This document shows positions 8,602-18,565 of a stretch of DNA of 64,000 nt, in pieces (within the stretch, counting starts at the first letter, position 1; each line of letters begins with the position of its first letter). The position numbers were made by a program, and so were the translations under genes. Below the pieces are notes generated by a model. That model was given only the letters and a program-made list of their open reading frames with translations. It did not search any database and had not been told where the DNA came from. The stretch is from Labilibacter sediminis (GTDB lineage Bacteria; Bacteroidota; Bacteroidia; Bacteroidales; Marinilabiliaceae): assembly GCF_005877885.1 (NCBI RefSeq), contig NZ_VCHY01000018.1, positions 1 to 64,000 of the forward strand, in the 5' to 3' direction.

Positions 8602-10317
8602 TTAATTTACATGAGCATTAATTGACGATGCCAACAACACTAAAGGAGCATTCCAGTTTATAGCGATTTCATTGGTTGAGAAACTGCACTGCATATCAAT
8701 GTATGATTTTGCAGGAAATAAAGACCTTTGTACCTCATCTCCACAGTCATTTAACACAATAATATTTGGACCGCCAACCAAAAAGCCGGGAACAGGTTTA
8801 TCTACTCCATCAGCACCCGATGGGCGATGATGAATATTCATAGGAGTCTTGTTTCCAAAGCCGGTTACAAAACAGTAAGCAGTTGCATTACGACCTAAAA
8901 GGTAATCCAAATCGTTTTGTGCAGATCTTTGATACTTTTCGTCTTGGGTTAGATTATACCCCACCTGCTTTAATACACCCTGGTTGGCCACATCTGAATT
9001 ACTACCCCAGGCCATCTCACCCACACTTACACTGTAGGCTGACTGCTGATCCTGAAGCAACAATAGATTTACAAAATCGAGGTATTCTTCTTGTAAAGAA
9101 ACAAATTCTTCAGCCTTATCAGATGTGATTAAAGAGATAAAACCCAGGGTATTTACCACATCCCACTTGGGCGTATTTACTTTTTCTTTATTCCTAACCA
9201 ATACTTCTTTATAGTCTGCATTACCGGTTGTTAAATAAAGTTCCGATGCTGCCCAAAACCATTCATCCACAAGGCTTGTATCTTTATATTCGCCTGTAGT
9301 TATATCTGAAGGATTTAAAAAATAATTGTTTGGATTTAATTTAGCCCACTCCCATGCTAACTGTGCTCTCTCTTTAAATTGACTCGCAATTTTCTGTTGT
9401 CCATTCACATCCTTAAATATGCGTGATGCAAAGGCCATTGTTGCTGCAAAATCCAACGCTGCCGATGTGCTTTTGCCGACCATATATCGCTTAGCCGTAA
9501 CCTGATCAGGCATGATAAATCCATCAAAATTTTTGGTGGTTAATTTGTGATAAACTCCACCATCTTTAAAATCCTGCATGGTTAACATCCAGTTAAGATT
9601 GCACAACACCTCATCTAAAATATCCGGTATATCATTTTCTGACTCAGGTATGGATACATTTAAATTGTGATGATATTCAGGATTCAGGAAATAACTCAAC
9701 ATTAAGGTGTACGTTGTAATACCACTGTTGACAATGTACTTGTTGTAATCCCCAGCATCATACCATCCACCACTAGATGAAATAACACTTCCTTCAGGTC
9801 GACTAGCACTTGCTGCAGATTTATGAATATAAACTACGGTATCAGAATGGCCTCCCTTACGAGACCATTCTTTACCATACTTTTCTTCAATTTCCATGTT
9901 TGACCTGTTGTAATAAAAAGCTTTTAAAGCCGCCTTTCCTACCGAATCGTAAGGCCGCTCACTTATTACTACCGGGTACGAACAAAGGGTATCGTTTACA
10001 ACTATGGAATATTCTCCAGCTGTTGAAAATTTAGAAAAATCAGCTATTCGCGTTGAATCTCCAGATAAATCCCATTTTTTCCACGGACCGGTTTTCCCTT
10101 TAAAAACAATATTTCCATCGGCATCATTTAAACTAAAATCAGAAGCATCTAAACGTAACAAAGCATACTTATTTCCTTGAACTGGATAGGCTACCTGATT
10201 AATTAAAATATCTTCAGACACCACATATTCTTTCGGTTTTGAACTACAACACGACCAAAGCATAGTGGTTGCAAACACAAAAAACAGACTATAGTAAATA
10301 TTGTTTTTCTTCATCAT
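8602..10317 (-). CDS. GH9 family cellulase lipoprotein
   Basis: A 571-residue glycoside hydrolase family 9 enzyme. The N-terminus has a lipoprotein signal ending in WSCCSS, so the protein is probably lipid-anchored. An Ig-like CelD_N domain (about 33-120) is followed by the (alpha/alpha)6 catalytic domain. GGWYDAGDYNKY supplies the aspartates D187 and D190, HHRPSGAD a conserved histidine segment, and FSTNEIAINWNAP the acid glutamate E550. GH9 enzymes are endo- or exo-acting beta-1,4-glucanases or exo-glucosaminidases. It is the last gene of the minus-strand set with cellobiose phosphorylase, so cellulo-oligosaccharide cleavage is the best guess. Confidence 0.88.
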   Translation of the reverse strand: MMKKNNIYYSLFFVFATTMLWSCCSSKPKEYVVSEDILINQVAYPVQGNKYALLRLDASDFSLNDADGNIVFKGKTGPWKKWDLSGDSTRIADFSKFSTAGEYSIVVNDTLCSYPVVISERPYDSVGKAALKAFYYNRSNMEIEEKYGKEWSRKGGHSDTVVYIHKSAASASRPEGSVISSSGGWYDAGDYNKYIVNSGITTYTLMLSYFLNPEYHHNLNVSIPESENDIPDILDEVLCNLNWMLTMQDFKDGGVYHKLTTKNFDGFIMPDQVTAKRYMVGKSTSAALDFAATMAFASRIFKDVNGQQKIASQFKERAQLAWEWAKLNPNNYFLNPSDITTGEYKDTSLVDEWFWAASELYLTTGNADYKEVLVRNKEKVNTPKWDVVNTLGFISLITSDKAEEFVSLQEEYLDFVNLLLLQDQQSAYSVSVGEMAWGSNSDVANQGVLKQVGYNLTQDEKYQRSAQNDLDYLLGRNATAYCFVTGFGNKTPMNIHHRPSGADGVDKPVPGFLVGGPNIIVLNDCGDEVQRSLFPAKSYIDMQCSFSTNEIAINWNAPLVLLASSINAHVN

Positions 10318-10334
10318 TATTTTTTATATCGAGA

Positions 10335-12770
10335 TTACCCCAATTCAACAACTACATTATAACTACCCTCTTTCATTGCAGGAATCACATTTCCTTCAAC
10401 TTTTTTACCATCTATAAGTATAGCACTTACTCCACCATTTACATGATTCGGGTTTTTAACTTCTATATGATAAGTAGCCCCTCTAAACTTACGGGTCATT
10501 TTATAACCAGGCCATTCCTTAGGGATACATGGATCAACTTTGATTCCTTGATAATCAGGTTGAATTCCTAATATATACTGCGTAATCGTATAAAAATTCC
10601 ATGCTGCCGTACCTGTTAACCATGAGTTTTTGGCCTCACCGGGTTTATAAGCATCTTTACCGGCTATCATCTGTGCATATACATAAGGTTCTGTTTTATG
10701 CAGATCGCTGATTTCTTCGAGGTATGCCGGACAAATTTTCTTGAAATATTCCCAGGCTTCTTCCCCTCTTCCAATCTTTGTTTCGCCAATAATAATCCAT
10801 GGATTGTTATGACAAAAAATACCCGCATTTTCCTTGTATCCTTTAGGATAAGTAGAGATTTCTCCATACTCAATCACATACTTTGTAAAAGCCGGATTAT
10901 TTAAAACAATACCATAAGGTGTATCCAAACGCTCTTTTACACTATTCAGTGATTTCTCAACCATTCCTTCTTCAAGACCTATCTCTGCCATAGAGCACCA
11001 TCCCTGAGATTCAATGAAGATTTTACCCTCTTCATTCTCGTCGGATCCCACTTTATTTCCATGAAAATCATAAGCTCTAAGGAACCATTCGCCATCCCAT
11101 CCTTTGGTTTTTACAGCTTGTTTCATGGCATCCACCTCTTTTTGTGCACGCTCAGCTTCTTCGGTTTTACCCAGCTCTTTACATAGCGCTACATAATCAT
11201 TACCATACACCACAAATAAACCTGCAATCATCAATGATTCAGCTTTAGATCCTTCGGTGTTGTTTTCGGTAGTTTGAAAAGACTCGTTAGGATTTGTTGA
11301 GAAACAGTTTAGGTTTAAACAGTCGTTCCAGTCAGCTCGCCCTATTAACGGCAAACCATTAGGTCCTAAATTATTAATTACATGATTAAACGAAATGGTA
11401 AGGTGATCAAAAAGCGTTTTTGCCAATGACGGATCATTATCAAACGGAACCATCTCATCTAAAATGGAGAAGTCGCCACTCTCTTTAATATAGCTTACCG
11501 TACCTAAGATTAACCACATTGGGTCATCATTAAATCCACCTCCAATGGCATCGTTACCTCTCTTGGTTAATGGCTGATACTGGTGATAACATCCTCCATC
11601 CGGAAACTGAGTAGAAGCAATATCGATAATACGCTCACGGGCACGCTCAGGAATCTGATGTACAAAACCTATAAGGTCCTGATTTGAATCACGGAATCCC
11701 ATTCCTCGTCCAATACCTACCTCAAAAAATGAAGCTGAACGTGACATATTGAAAGTCACCATACACTGATATTGATTCCAGATGTTCACCATTCGATTTA
11801 GCTTATCATCCTGATGGTCGAGAGTGATAATACTTAATAAGTTCTCCCAGTATGTTGCTAATTCAGCCAAGGCAGCATCCACTTTTTCAACTGTGTCGAA
11901 CTTGGAAATTTGTGCTTTAGCTTTTGTTTTATTGATTACTCCTTTGCTTTCCCACTTATCATCTTCAGCATTTTCAACATAACCCAAAATAAATATCAAA
12001 TCCTTGCTCTCGCCCGGTTGTAATTCAATTTCGAAATAATGTGATGCTATCGGTGACCACCCATGGGCTTCTGAATTACGAGGTGCTCCATCTAAAACAG
12101 CCTGTGGACCTGAAGTATCATTATACAAGCCCATGAAAGTTTCTCTATCCGTATCGAAACCGTTCACTTCTGCATTTACATGATAATATGCAAAATGATT
12201 TCTTCGTTCTTTATATTCTGTTTTATGATATAGCGTAGAATTGTCAATCTCCACTTCACCAGTTGAAAGGTTACGCTGCAAGTTGTTCTGATCATCTTCT
12301 GCATTCCATAAACACCATTCGTTATACGAAAAGAGTTTAAATGATTTTACCTTGTCACTGGTATTGGTCAGCTTCATTTTTTGAATCTCACACCAATTCC
12401 CCAAAGGAATAAACATGGTTACTTCTGATTCCAGACCATCCTTTGCGCCTGTTATTTTAGTATAACTTAAACCATGACGACATTCATATTTATCTAATTC
12501 TGTTTTAGATGGTTTCCATCCCGGGTTCCATATGGTACCATTGTCGTTGATATAGAAATAACGACCGCCATTATCCATAGGCACATTGTTATAACGATAT
12601 CTGTTTAAACGACGAAACTTAGCGTCTTTATAAAAACTATATCCTCCTGCACTATTTGATACTAAAGAAAAGAAATCTTCATTACCCAAATAGTTGATCC
12701 ACGGCCAAGGCGTTTTAGGGTTAGTTATTACATACTCCCTCTTTTCATCATCAAAAAATCCGTACTTCAT
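10335..12770 (-). CDS. Cellobiose phosphorylase (GH94)
   Basis: An 811-residue cytoplasmic GH94 enzyme that splits cellobiose with phosphate into alpha-glucose-1-phosphate and glucose, saving ATP. The N-terminus ([25 protein letters not shown]) is very close to clostridial cellobiose phosphorylases as I remember them, and the length is the same. The catalytic acid is D483 in RADWNDCLN, matching the numbering of the Clostridium thermocellum enzyme. No signal peptide. It lies 17 bases upstream of the GH9 gene and downstream of a sugar symporter, giving a cleave-import-phosphorolyse pathway. Related specificities (cellodextrin, laminaribiose) cannot be excluded. Confidence 0.92.
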   Translation of the reverse strand: MKYGFFDDEKREYVITNPKTPWPWINYLGNEDFFSLVSNSAGGYSFYKDAKFRRLNRYRYNNVPMDNGGRYFYINDNGTIWNPGWKPSKTELDKYECRHGLSYTKITGAKDGLESEVTMFIPLGNWCEIQKMKLTNTSDKVKSFKLFSYNEWCLWNAEDDQNNLQRNLSTGEVEIDNSTLYHKTEYKERRNHFAYYHVNAEVNGFDTDRETFMGLYNDTSGPQAVLDGAPRNSEAHGWSPIASHYFEIELQPGESKDLIFILGYVENAEDDKWESKGVINKTKAKAQISKFDTVEKVDAALAELATYWENLLSIITLDHQDDKLNRMVNIWNQYQCMVTFNMSRSASFFEVGIGRGMGFRDSNQDLIGFVHQIPERARERIIDIASTQFPDGGCYHQYQPLTKRGNDAIGGGFNDDPMWLILGTVSYIKESGDFSILDEMVPFDNDPSLAKTLFDHLTISFNHVINNLGPNGLPLIGRADWNDCLNLNCFSTNPNESFQTTENNTEGSKAESLMIAGLFVVYGNDYVALCKELGKTEEAERAQKEVDAMKQAVKTKGWDGEWFLRAYDFHGNKVGSDENEEGKIFIESQGWCSMAEIGLEEGMVEKSLNSVKERLDTPYGIVLNNPAFTKYVIEYGEISTYPKGYKENAGIFCHNNPWIIIGETKIGRGEEAWEYFKKICPAYLEEISDLHKTEPYVYAQMIAGKDAYKPGEAKNSWLTGTAAWNFYTITQYILGIQPDYQGIKVDPCIPKEWPGYKMTRKFRGATYHIEVKNPNHVNGGVSAILIDGKKVEGNVIPAMKEGSYNVVVELG

Positions 12771-12824
12771 CTTCTTTCTATTATTGTTTCAACATATTAG
12801 TTATTAAGCTTTTATTTTAAAGGC

Positions 12825-14423
12825 CTATTCAGCACTTCTTCGTCTATTTAGTTCCAGTGTGACCTCATCAAGTTTTTTCTGCGTAAGCGGATAGAGTGTC
12901 ATCAGAACTGCTGCTAACACCGCCACCAGGGCAGGAACCCAACTCATCAACATTTTAATGGCAGGTATAGCTCCTGGTATTGTACTGGCAACTAAACCAT
13001 CGTAGTGATAAGCAGATAGTACCAGACCAATGATAGCTCCAGCAAGTCCTCCTCCAAACTTAGTCACAAATGAACCTGCCGAATAAACCAAACCTGTAGC
13101 CCTTCTTCCATTTTTAAACTCAGAGTAATCAGCCGCATCACCAAGCATGGCAAAAAATAAAGTTGGAAATATTGCTGCGGCAAATTCTGAAACAATCCCT
13201 ATCGCAAAAATGGCTCCTACGTCTTCCGGGCCACAGAAAAACAACAAAGCATTGACTCCTCCAGAAAATAATAATGCATATATAAAAAGCTTTCGCTTTC
13301 CTAATCTTTTACCTAGTGGAGCTGTTATCATTGCACCTGCAACAGAAACTATCATTAATCCCACCAAAAAGGAGGCTGCTAGTAACTGATTGTGCACATA
13401 GTGTGTAAAATATATGATTACAATACCCTGTTTAATCGAGTTGTATATGGTAAACAATAAACCTATCCCCAATAGAACAAGCCATGGTTTATTGGTGATC
13501 AAATCTTTTAAATCATTAACCAAATTACTTTTCTGATTTTTAGGGGGATGAACTCTTTCCTTTGTACTATAAAAGGTAATTACCATAAAGGCTGCAAGAA
13601 ATATGGATAGCAAATAAATAGAGTAGCTGTATCCTTTCTTTTGATTGATTAGTCGAATCTTACCTGCAGATAAGTTCTCTTCTCCTTCTACAATAAATGT
13701 ATATTCAGTTTCAGCATCCATTGCGAAACTCTTATACTTTGCTGCTTCATCCGTTGAATCATTGGCCCAAACAAACGATGCAATACCATCTTTGGTTTTA
13801 ATATTTGCATTGCTAACAAATTCAGGAGTAGAAACTGTTACTTCGTATTTTGTTAGTGTTAATTCATTTACATCAATGCTTGGGTTGACATTTCCAAAAT
13901 AGGCTACCAAAAACAACAAAGCTCCTTGAACCAACATTCCACCACCAAAAGCGCCAACCATTCGGTACGAACCTAAACTTGTTCGTTCCTTATTGTCACC
14001 TGTCATAACGGCCATTAATGCTCCGTAAGGAATATTGTTCGCTGTATATATTAATGTAAACAATATATAAGTAGTGTATGCATACACAATTTTACCTGTT
14101 TCACTTAGTTCCGGACTAGTAAATAACATAGATAAAATGGCTGCTAACGGAAAAGCAGTCCATAATACCCACGGTCGGAATTTTCCATGTTTTGACTTTG
14201 TTCTATCTCCCACTATGCCCATCAAAACATCACTTACTCCATCACTTGAACGTGCTATTAGCAGTAGTAAACCCGCTGTTGCCGGAGTTATTCCAAAAAC
14301 ATCAGTATAAAAAAACAATAGAAAAGTAGACACTCCCCTCCATGCTATATTAGCAGCACCATCACCTAGTGCATAACCTATTTTCTCCTTTATTGATAAT
14401 TTATTTGCAGTCATTTCTTTCAT
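12825..14423 (-). CDS. GPH family sugar:cation symporter
   Basis: A 532-residue inner-membrane transporter of the glycoside-pentoside-hexuronide (MelB-like) major facilitator group, with about twelve helices. IAWRGVSTFLLFFYTDVFGI and the RSSDGVSDVLMG motif near the N-terminus are typical. It probably imports cellobiose or short cellodextrins for the phosphorylase encoded next. Unusually, it carries about 90 extra, mostly polar residues (about 178-270) between helices, making it some 60 residues longer than MelB; this looks like a small extracytoplasmic domain. The start may be at the second Met (14414). Confidence 0.85.
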   Translation of the reverse strand: MKEMTANKLSIKEKIGYALGDGAANIAWRGVSTFLLFFYTDVFGITPATAGLLLLIARSSDGVSDVLMGIVGDRTKSKHGKFRPWVLWTAFPLAAILSMLFTSPELSETGKIVYAYTTYILFTLIYTANNIPYGALMAVMTGDNKERTSLGSYRMVGAFGGGMLVQGALLFLVAYFGNVNPSIDVNELTLTKYEVTVSTPEFVSNANIKTKDGIASFVWANDSTDEAAKYKSFAMDAETEYTFIVEGEENLSAGKIRLINQKKGYSYSIYLLSIFLAAFMVITFYSTKERVHPPKNQKSNLVNDLKDLITNKPWLVLLGIGLLFTIYNSIKQGIVIIYFTHYVHNQLLAASFLVGLMIVSVAGAMITAPLGKRLGKRKLFIYALLFSGGVNALLFFCGPEDVGAIFAIGIVSEFAAAIFPTLFFAMLGDAADYSEFKNGRRATGLVYSAGSFVTKFGGGLAGAIIGLVLSAYHYDGLVASTIPGAIPAIKMLMSWVPALVAVLAAVLMTLYPLTQKKLDEVTLELNRRRSAE

Positions 14424-14536
14424 CTGTTTATAATTATGATTCGATGATCACTGATGAAACTCGCCAGCTTAATTATTCTGCTACGTCAGAAAATTCTTCT
14501 CTTGGATCGTTTCATGTGGTCTTTATGATTCTATAT

Positions 14537-15271
14537 TTATACCCAAAAATCAAACAATTCTTTCTTCGTTTTTTCATATACCTCTCTGCTAAACATATAT
14601 AATCGTGCAGGTTTATGCGCCACCCCAGTCTGCTTTTCATCCAATGGAATCAGGTATTTCATGCGCGCTACTTTTTTCCTAAAATTTCGTTTATCAAACT
14701 CGGTATCTAATATGATTTCATATAATTTTTGAAGTTGACTGAGGGTAAACTTTTCGGGCAAAAGCTCAAAACCAATAGGCTCGTGCTTAATTTTGTTTCT
14801 TAGTTCAATCAATGCTCTTTGCAAAATAAGGTTATGATCAAAGGCCAATTCTCCAATTTCATGAACGGGTACCCATTTTACATTTCGCCCTTTCCATTCC
14901 AGTGTAACATCCTGGGTAGCTAACAATGCAAAATATCCTATTGATACAATTCTTTTGTCTGGATCTCTCCCATCATGTAATAACCATTTTCTATCATTGG
15001 GCTTTTTTAACCTGTCGGGATGAGCAAATGTTTTAAACTGCTCCAGGTAGATATTTTGTAATCCGGTTAAATCATACAAAATTCGATTAGCTGCCTCATC
15101 TACTGTTTCATCTTCGTAAATATGATTACCAGTCAGGGTTAAATCTTCAAACTCAACCTCCCCTGTCTCATCATTCCTTAGTGTTCTATCTACAAGAAGA
15201 ACATTCAACTGCTCAAAATCGAACCCGAAAATCACACAGTCAGCTGATATATAATTATTTAAAACTCTCAT
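14537..15271 (-). CDS. NUDIX-winged-helix transcriptional regulator
   Basis: A 244-residue regulator with an N-terminal NUDIX domain (about 10-150) and a C-terminal winged helix (about 160-235), the AraR/NrtR-like architecture used in Bacteroidota for sugar-responsive control. The NUDIX box is degenerate: GNHIYEDETVDEAANRILYDL lacks the REUxEE glutamates needed for hydrolysis, so the domain probably only senses a ligand. It lies 113 bases upstream of the sugar symporter on the same strand, so it probably controls the cellobiose genes and itself. The effector is not known. Confidence 0.87.
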   Translation of the reverse strand: MRVLNNYISADCVIFGFDFEQLNVLLVDRTLRNDETGEVEFEDLTLTGNHIYEDETVDEAANRILYDLTGLQNIYLEQFKTFAHPDRLKKPNDRKWLLHDGRDPDKRIVSIGYFALLATQDVTLEWKGRNVKWVPVHEIGELAFDHNLILQRALIELRNKIKHEPIGFELLPEKFTLSQLQKLYEIILDTEFDKRNFRKKVARMKYLIPLDEKQTGVAHKPARLYMFSREVYEKTKKELFDFWV

Positions 15272-15282
15272 TTACAAACTTG

Positions 15283-15498
15283 TTATTTTTCAAACATTCG
15301 ACTTAGTGTCGCTTTTACACTTTTGAATTTAGAACGAATGTATATGTTTTTTTTTGCATAATCAACTCTGTACAGACCTTTTGTTAAAATTTGCTTTTTA
15401 GTAATTGTACTTTTTACACTTACTATTCTTTTACTGATGCGGAATTTGTGAAAATCAAAATATGGATATAAAACTTGTAATTTAGAATCATTATACAT
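15283..15498 (-). CDS. Doubtful small basic open reading frame
   Basis: A 71-codon frame coding for a basic, lysine-rich sequence with no recognised domain. It lies 11 bases upstream of the regulator gene and may simply be leader sequence. I list it because the spacing would suit an operon; the composition does not convince. Confidence 0.2.
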   Translation of the reverse strand: MYNDSKLQVLYPYFDFHKFRISKRIVSVKSTITKKQILTKGLYRVDYAKKNIYIRSKFKSVKATLSRMFEK

Positions 15499-15692
15499 AA
15501 CAAAAGAGAGTTGTTCAATTTATTCCAGATTTATAAATAAGCTATACTTCTTCATATCACTTCAGAACACAACTTCAAAACCGCCCACCACAAACAACTC
15601 ATATAAAACACCTTACAAACACCCCTTAACCAGACTCATTATAAATTACAATAATCCAGATATATCTCACTTAATATATCTATATAATTATA

Positions 15693-15700
15693 TACTTTTG
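15693..15700 (+). promoter_or_regulatory. Candidate Bacteroidota -7 promoter box
   Basis: TACTTTTG fits the consensus TAnnTTTG and lies 67 bases before the octaheme cytochrome ATG, the same distance as the box before the glucanase. No clear -33 TTG is seen. Confidence 0.35.
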
Positions 15701-15767
15701 GTTGATTTTTTCGTAGTAACGATTAATAACAATGAATAAACACACAAAACAAACTAAATAGTCACCT

Positions 15768-17354
15768 ATGAACCGAGTTATCATTTATTCTATTGTGGTC
15801 ACTATCCTTGTTCTGATAGGCGTTAACCTGTTGCATAGAACAGAGCCTATGAATCTGTCGCAATATGAGTTAAAACAGAAATTTGCGAGCAAGGTCAAAC
15901 CATCGGTTGATCATTCCGAATTCGAAATTCTTCAACAACATTTTAAAACACCCCAGGATGTTACAGAGGCATGTTTAACTTGTCATAACAAAAGGCACGA
16001 AGAGATTATACACTCCAGTCACTGGAACTGGGAACGTGTTGCCTATGTGGAAGGGAAAGGGATTTCGAAAATTGGTAAGAAAAATGTGCTGAACAATTTT
16101 TGCATTGGTGCCAATACCAACGAACAAGCCTGTGCCAAATGCCACATTGGATTTGGTATGACCAGCAACAAATTCGATTTTAACAATGCACGTAACGTAG
16201 ACTGCATGGTTTGCCACGACGGTAGCGAAGAGTATATTAAAGGTGCTGCCATGGCCGGATATCCGGATAGAAATGTTAACCTATCAAAGGTTGCACAAAG
16301 CGTTAATAAACCAAGTAGTGTTAACTGTGGGAGCTGTCACTTTTATAGTGGTGGTGGAAACAACGTAAAACACGGTGACCTGGAAGAGGCACTATTGGCC
16401 TGTGACAGAAACACAGATGTGCATATGGCACAAAACGGGATTAACATGACTTGTGTTGATTGCCATACTGGTGAAAAGCATAATATTAAAGGAAAACTTT
16501 ATTCTGTATCTTCCACTGACGTAAACAGACTCAACTGTGAAGAGTGCCATACATCTAAACCTCATTTAGATGACTTACTAAACAGGCATTATTCAAAAAT
16601 TGCCTGTCAAACCTGCCATATACCCACCTACGCCAAGCAGAACGCCACAAAAATGGCATGGCGCTGGTCCGAATCAGGTAAGTTAAAAGATGGGAAACCA
16701 TATCACGAAGAAGATTCTTTAGGAAACCACACCTACTTATCCATTAAAGGAGAGTTTGAGTGGGGAACCAATGTGGAGCCGGAGTACTTTTGGTTTAATG
16801 GCAATGCAAGTCACTACGTTATTGGCGATACCATTGAATCAGTACCGGTACAAATAAATAAGCTATATGGTTCTGCCGACGATATTCATTCTAAAATATA
16901 TCCGGTAAAAGTTCACAGAGGTGATCAAATTTACGACCCGGAAACCAATATGCTCATTCAACCAAAACTATTTTCTCCTGAAAAAGGTGATAGTGCATTT
17001 TGGGTTGATTTTAACTGGGGCTTAGCTGCTGAGGCAGGGATGAAGCAACTAGGTCTTCCTTATAGTGGCAATTACGATTTTGTTGAAACAGAAATGTATT
17101 GGCCCATTAATCATATGGTTTCCCCTAAGGAACAAACCCTATCTTGTGAAGAATGCCATACACAAAATGATGGCAGACTAGCTTCTTTATCCGGCTTTTA
17201 CTTACCGGGAAGAGACCGTAATAACTGGATCGACTTATTTGGAAACTTACTTTTCTGGGGTTCTTTAATAGGTGTGTCAATCCATGCGCTGGCCCGACTT
17301 ATTAATTCGCTTCGTAAAAATGAAGTGGAAACTGAAGAAATAGATTTAGAATAA
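15768..17354 (+). CDS. Octaheme c-type cytochrome, tetrathionate reductase family
   Basis: A 528-residue membrane-anchored multiheme cytochrome. Eight CxxCH sites bind haem: C69-H73, C122-H126, C146-H150, C187-H191, C229-H233, C257-H261, C280-H284 and C460-H464. The spacing, with seven clustered sites and one distant site, resembles the octaheme tetrathionate reductase (OTR) family, which in vitro reduces tetrathionate, nitrite and hydroxylamine. An N-terminal hydrophobic segment (about 4-22) and a C-terminal one (about 490-508) anchor it with the haems outside the cytoplasm. It starts an operon with a b-type cytochrome and sulfur transporters, so a sulfur oxyanion is the likely acceptor. Confidence 0.88.
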   Translation: MNRVIIYSIVVTILVLIGVNLLHRTEPMNLSQYELKQKFASKVKPSVDHSEFEILQQHFKTPQDVTEACLTCHNKRHEEIIHSSHWNWERVAYVEGKGISKIGKKNVLNNFCIGANTNEQACAKCHIGFGMTSNKFDFNNARNVDCMVCHDGSEEYIKGAAMAGYPDRNVNLSKVAQSVNKPSSVNCGSCHFYSGGGNNVKHGDLEEALLACDRNTDVHMAQNGINMTCVDCHTGEKHNIKGKLYSVSSTDVNRLNCEECHTSKPHLDDLLNRHYSKIACQTCHIPTYAKQNATKMAWRWSESGKLKDGKPYHEEDSLGNHTYLSIKGEFEWGTNVEPEYFWFNGNASHYVIGDTIESVPVQINKLYGSADDIHSKIYPVKVHRGDQIYDPETNMLIQPKLFSPEKGDSAFWVDFNWGLAAEAGMKQLGLPYSGNYDFVETEMYWPINHMVSPKEQTLSCEECHTQNDGRLASLSGFYLPGRDRNNWIDLFGNLLFWGSLIGVSIHALARLINSLRKNEVETEEIDLE

Positions 17355-17372
17355 CTACGAAAAATATAAGAT

Positions 17373-18020
17373 ATGCGTCAAGTTTATATATATAAAAAGT
17401 TCGAGCGTTTCTGGCACTGGAGTCAGGCTGCATTAATTTTCTTTTTAGCCTTAACCGGATTCGAAATTCATGATTCAATTCATTTGTTTGGATTTGAAAA
17501 AGCTGTTGCTTTTCACAGATCGGCTTCATACCTCTTATTGGGATTAATTGGGCTCAGTATTTTTTGGCATTTCACCACCGGCGAATGGAAACAATACATC
17601 CCTACTTTATCTAAGCTTAAAGATCAGATTCATTATTACACCATAGGAATGTTTAAGGGTGATCCTCATCCAACCATTAAATCCGCACATAAAAAACTCA
17701 ATCCACTACAAGCCGTGGTTTACTTAGGATTTAAATTGGTCATGGCACCTATGGTTATCCTTTCTGGCATTCTATACTTATACTACAAATCATTTGATGT
17801 AAATGATATCGTGGTCGCTTTAGATATTCCTCTGGAATGGATTGCTGTCATCCACACTTTAGGTGCCTTTTTATTGATGTCGTTTGTTGTTGTTCATGTA
17901 TATATGACTACCACAGGACACTCACTTACTGCCAATATCAAGGCTATGATTACAGGTTGGGAAAACCTGGAAGACGAAGAAGATGCTAGACAAGAAGAAA
18001 ATAAATCATCAAAAAACTAA
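17373..18020 (+). CDS. b-type cytochrome, cytochrome b561/thiosulfate reductase subunit-like
   Basis: A 215-residue integral membrane cytochrome b with four hydrophobic helices. Histidines suited to haem b ligation occur in RFWHWSQ (helix 1), AFHRSASY (helix 2) and VIHTLGAF/VVVHVYM (last helices). Such proteins take electrons from the quinol pool and pass them to a periplasmic partner, here almost certainly the octaheme cytochrome encoded 18 bases upstream. The C-terminal tail is acidic and cytoplasmic. The exact subfamily (hydrogenase, formate dehydrogenase or thiosulfate reductase type) cannot be decided by eye. Confidence 0.85.
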   Translation: MRQVYIYKKFERFWHWSQAALIFFLALTGFEIHDSIHLFGFEKAVAFHRSASYLLLGLIGLSIFWHFTTGEWKQYIPTLSKLKDQIHYYTIGMFKGDPHPTIKSAHKKLNPLQAVVYLGFKLVMAPMVILSGILYLYYKSFDVNDIVVALDIPLEWIAVIHTLGAFLLMSFVVVHVYMTTTGHSLTANIKAMITGWENLEDEEDARQEENKSSKN

Positions 18021-18026
18021 TTAATC

Positions 18027-18563
18027 ATGTTAAAGGAAACTCCAAAAAAATATATGAACCCCTATTTAGCAGGGTTCTTTTTGGGCTTTGTTCTCCTGGT
18101 CACAATATATGTAACCGGAAGAGGCCTTGGTGCCAGTGGTGCTTTTAAAAGTGTTGCCATTCAAACTGTAGAAAGTGTTGCCCCTACGCATGCTGCAAAT
18201 ACACAATACTATGTCGATTACAAAGAATCTCATCCTGAAGGTCCTCTTAAATCGTGGCTTGTGTTCGAAGTACTGGGTGTGTTTATTGGTGCATTTCTTT
18301 CAGGTGTAGCCTCCAACAGAATAGCGCTAAAACTGGAAAAAGGACATGGCGTAAGAAACTCTACCCGAATTATAGGGGCTATTGCCGGTGGTGCATTGTT
18401 TGGTTTTGGCAGTCAACTCGGAAGAGGCTGCACATCGGGATCAGCACTTAGTGGGATGGCAGTCATGTCATTTGGAGGAATCATTACCATGCTGGCCATA
18501 TTTGGTATGGCTTATATGGTAGCCTATTTTTTTAGAAATTTATGGATTAAAAAAGAACAATAG
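18027..18563 (+). CDS. YeeE/YedE family transporter, first half
   Basis: A 178-residue membrane protein with the YeeE/YedE motif GFGSQLGRGCTSGSALSG containing C135. In the thiosulfate importer TsuA (YeeE) such cysteines form a relay for the substrate. This protein corresponds to one half of that ~350-residue transporter, and the next gene supplies the other half two bases later. It also has an extracytoplasmic segment (about 40-75). The context suggests movement of thiosulfate, a tetrathionate reduction product, or another sulfur species. Confidence 0.85.
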   Translation: MLKETPKKYMNPYLAGFFLGFVLLVTIYVTGRGLGASGAFKSVAIQTVESVAPTHAANTQYYVDYKESHPEGPLKSWLVFEVLGVFIGAFLSGVASNRIALKLEKGHGVRNSTRIIGAIAGGALFGFGSQLGRGCTSGSALSGMAVMSFGGIITMLAIFGMAYMVAYFFRNLWIKKEQ

Positions 18564-18565
18564 AT

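Noticed and set aside
10269-10571. Plus-strand frame across the GH94/GH9 junction
   Set aside because: It overlaps two strongly supported glycoside hydrolase genes and has no protein-like features.
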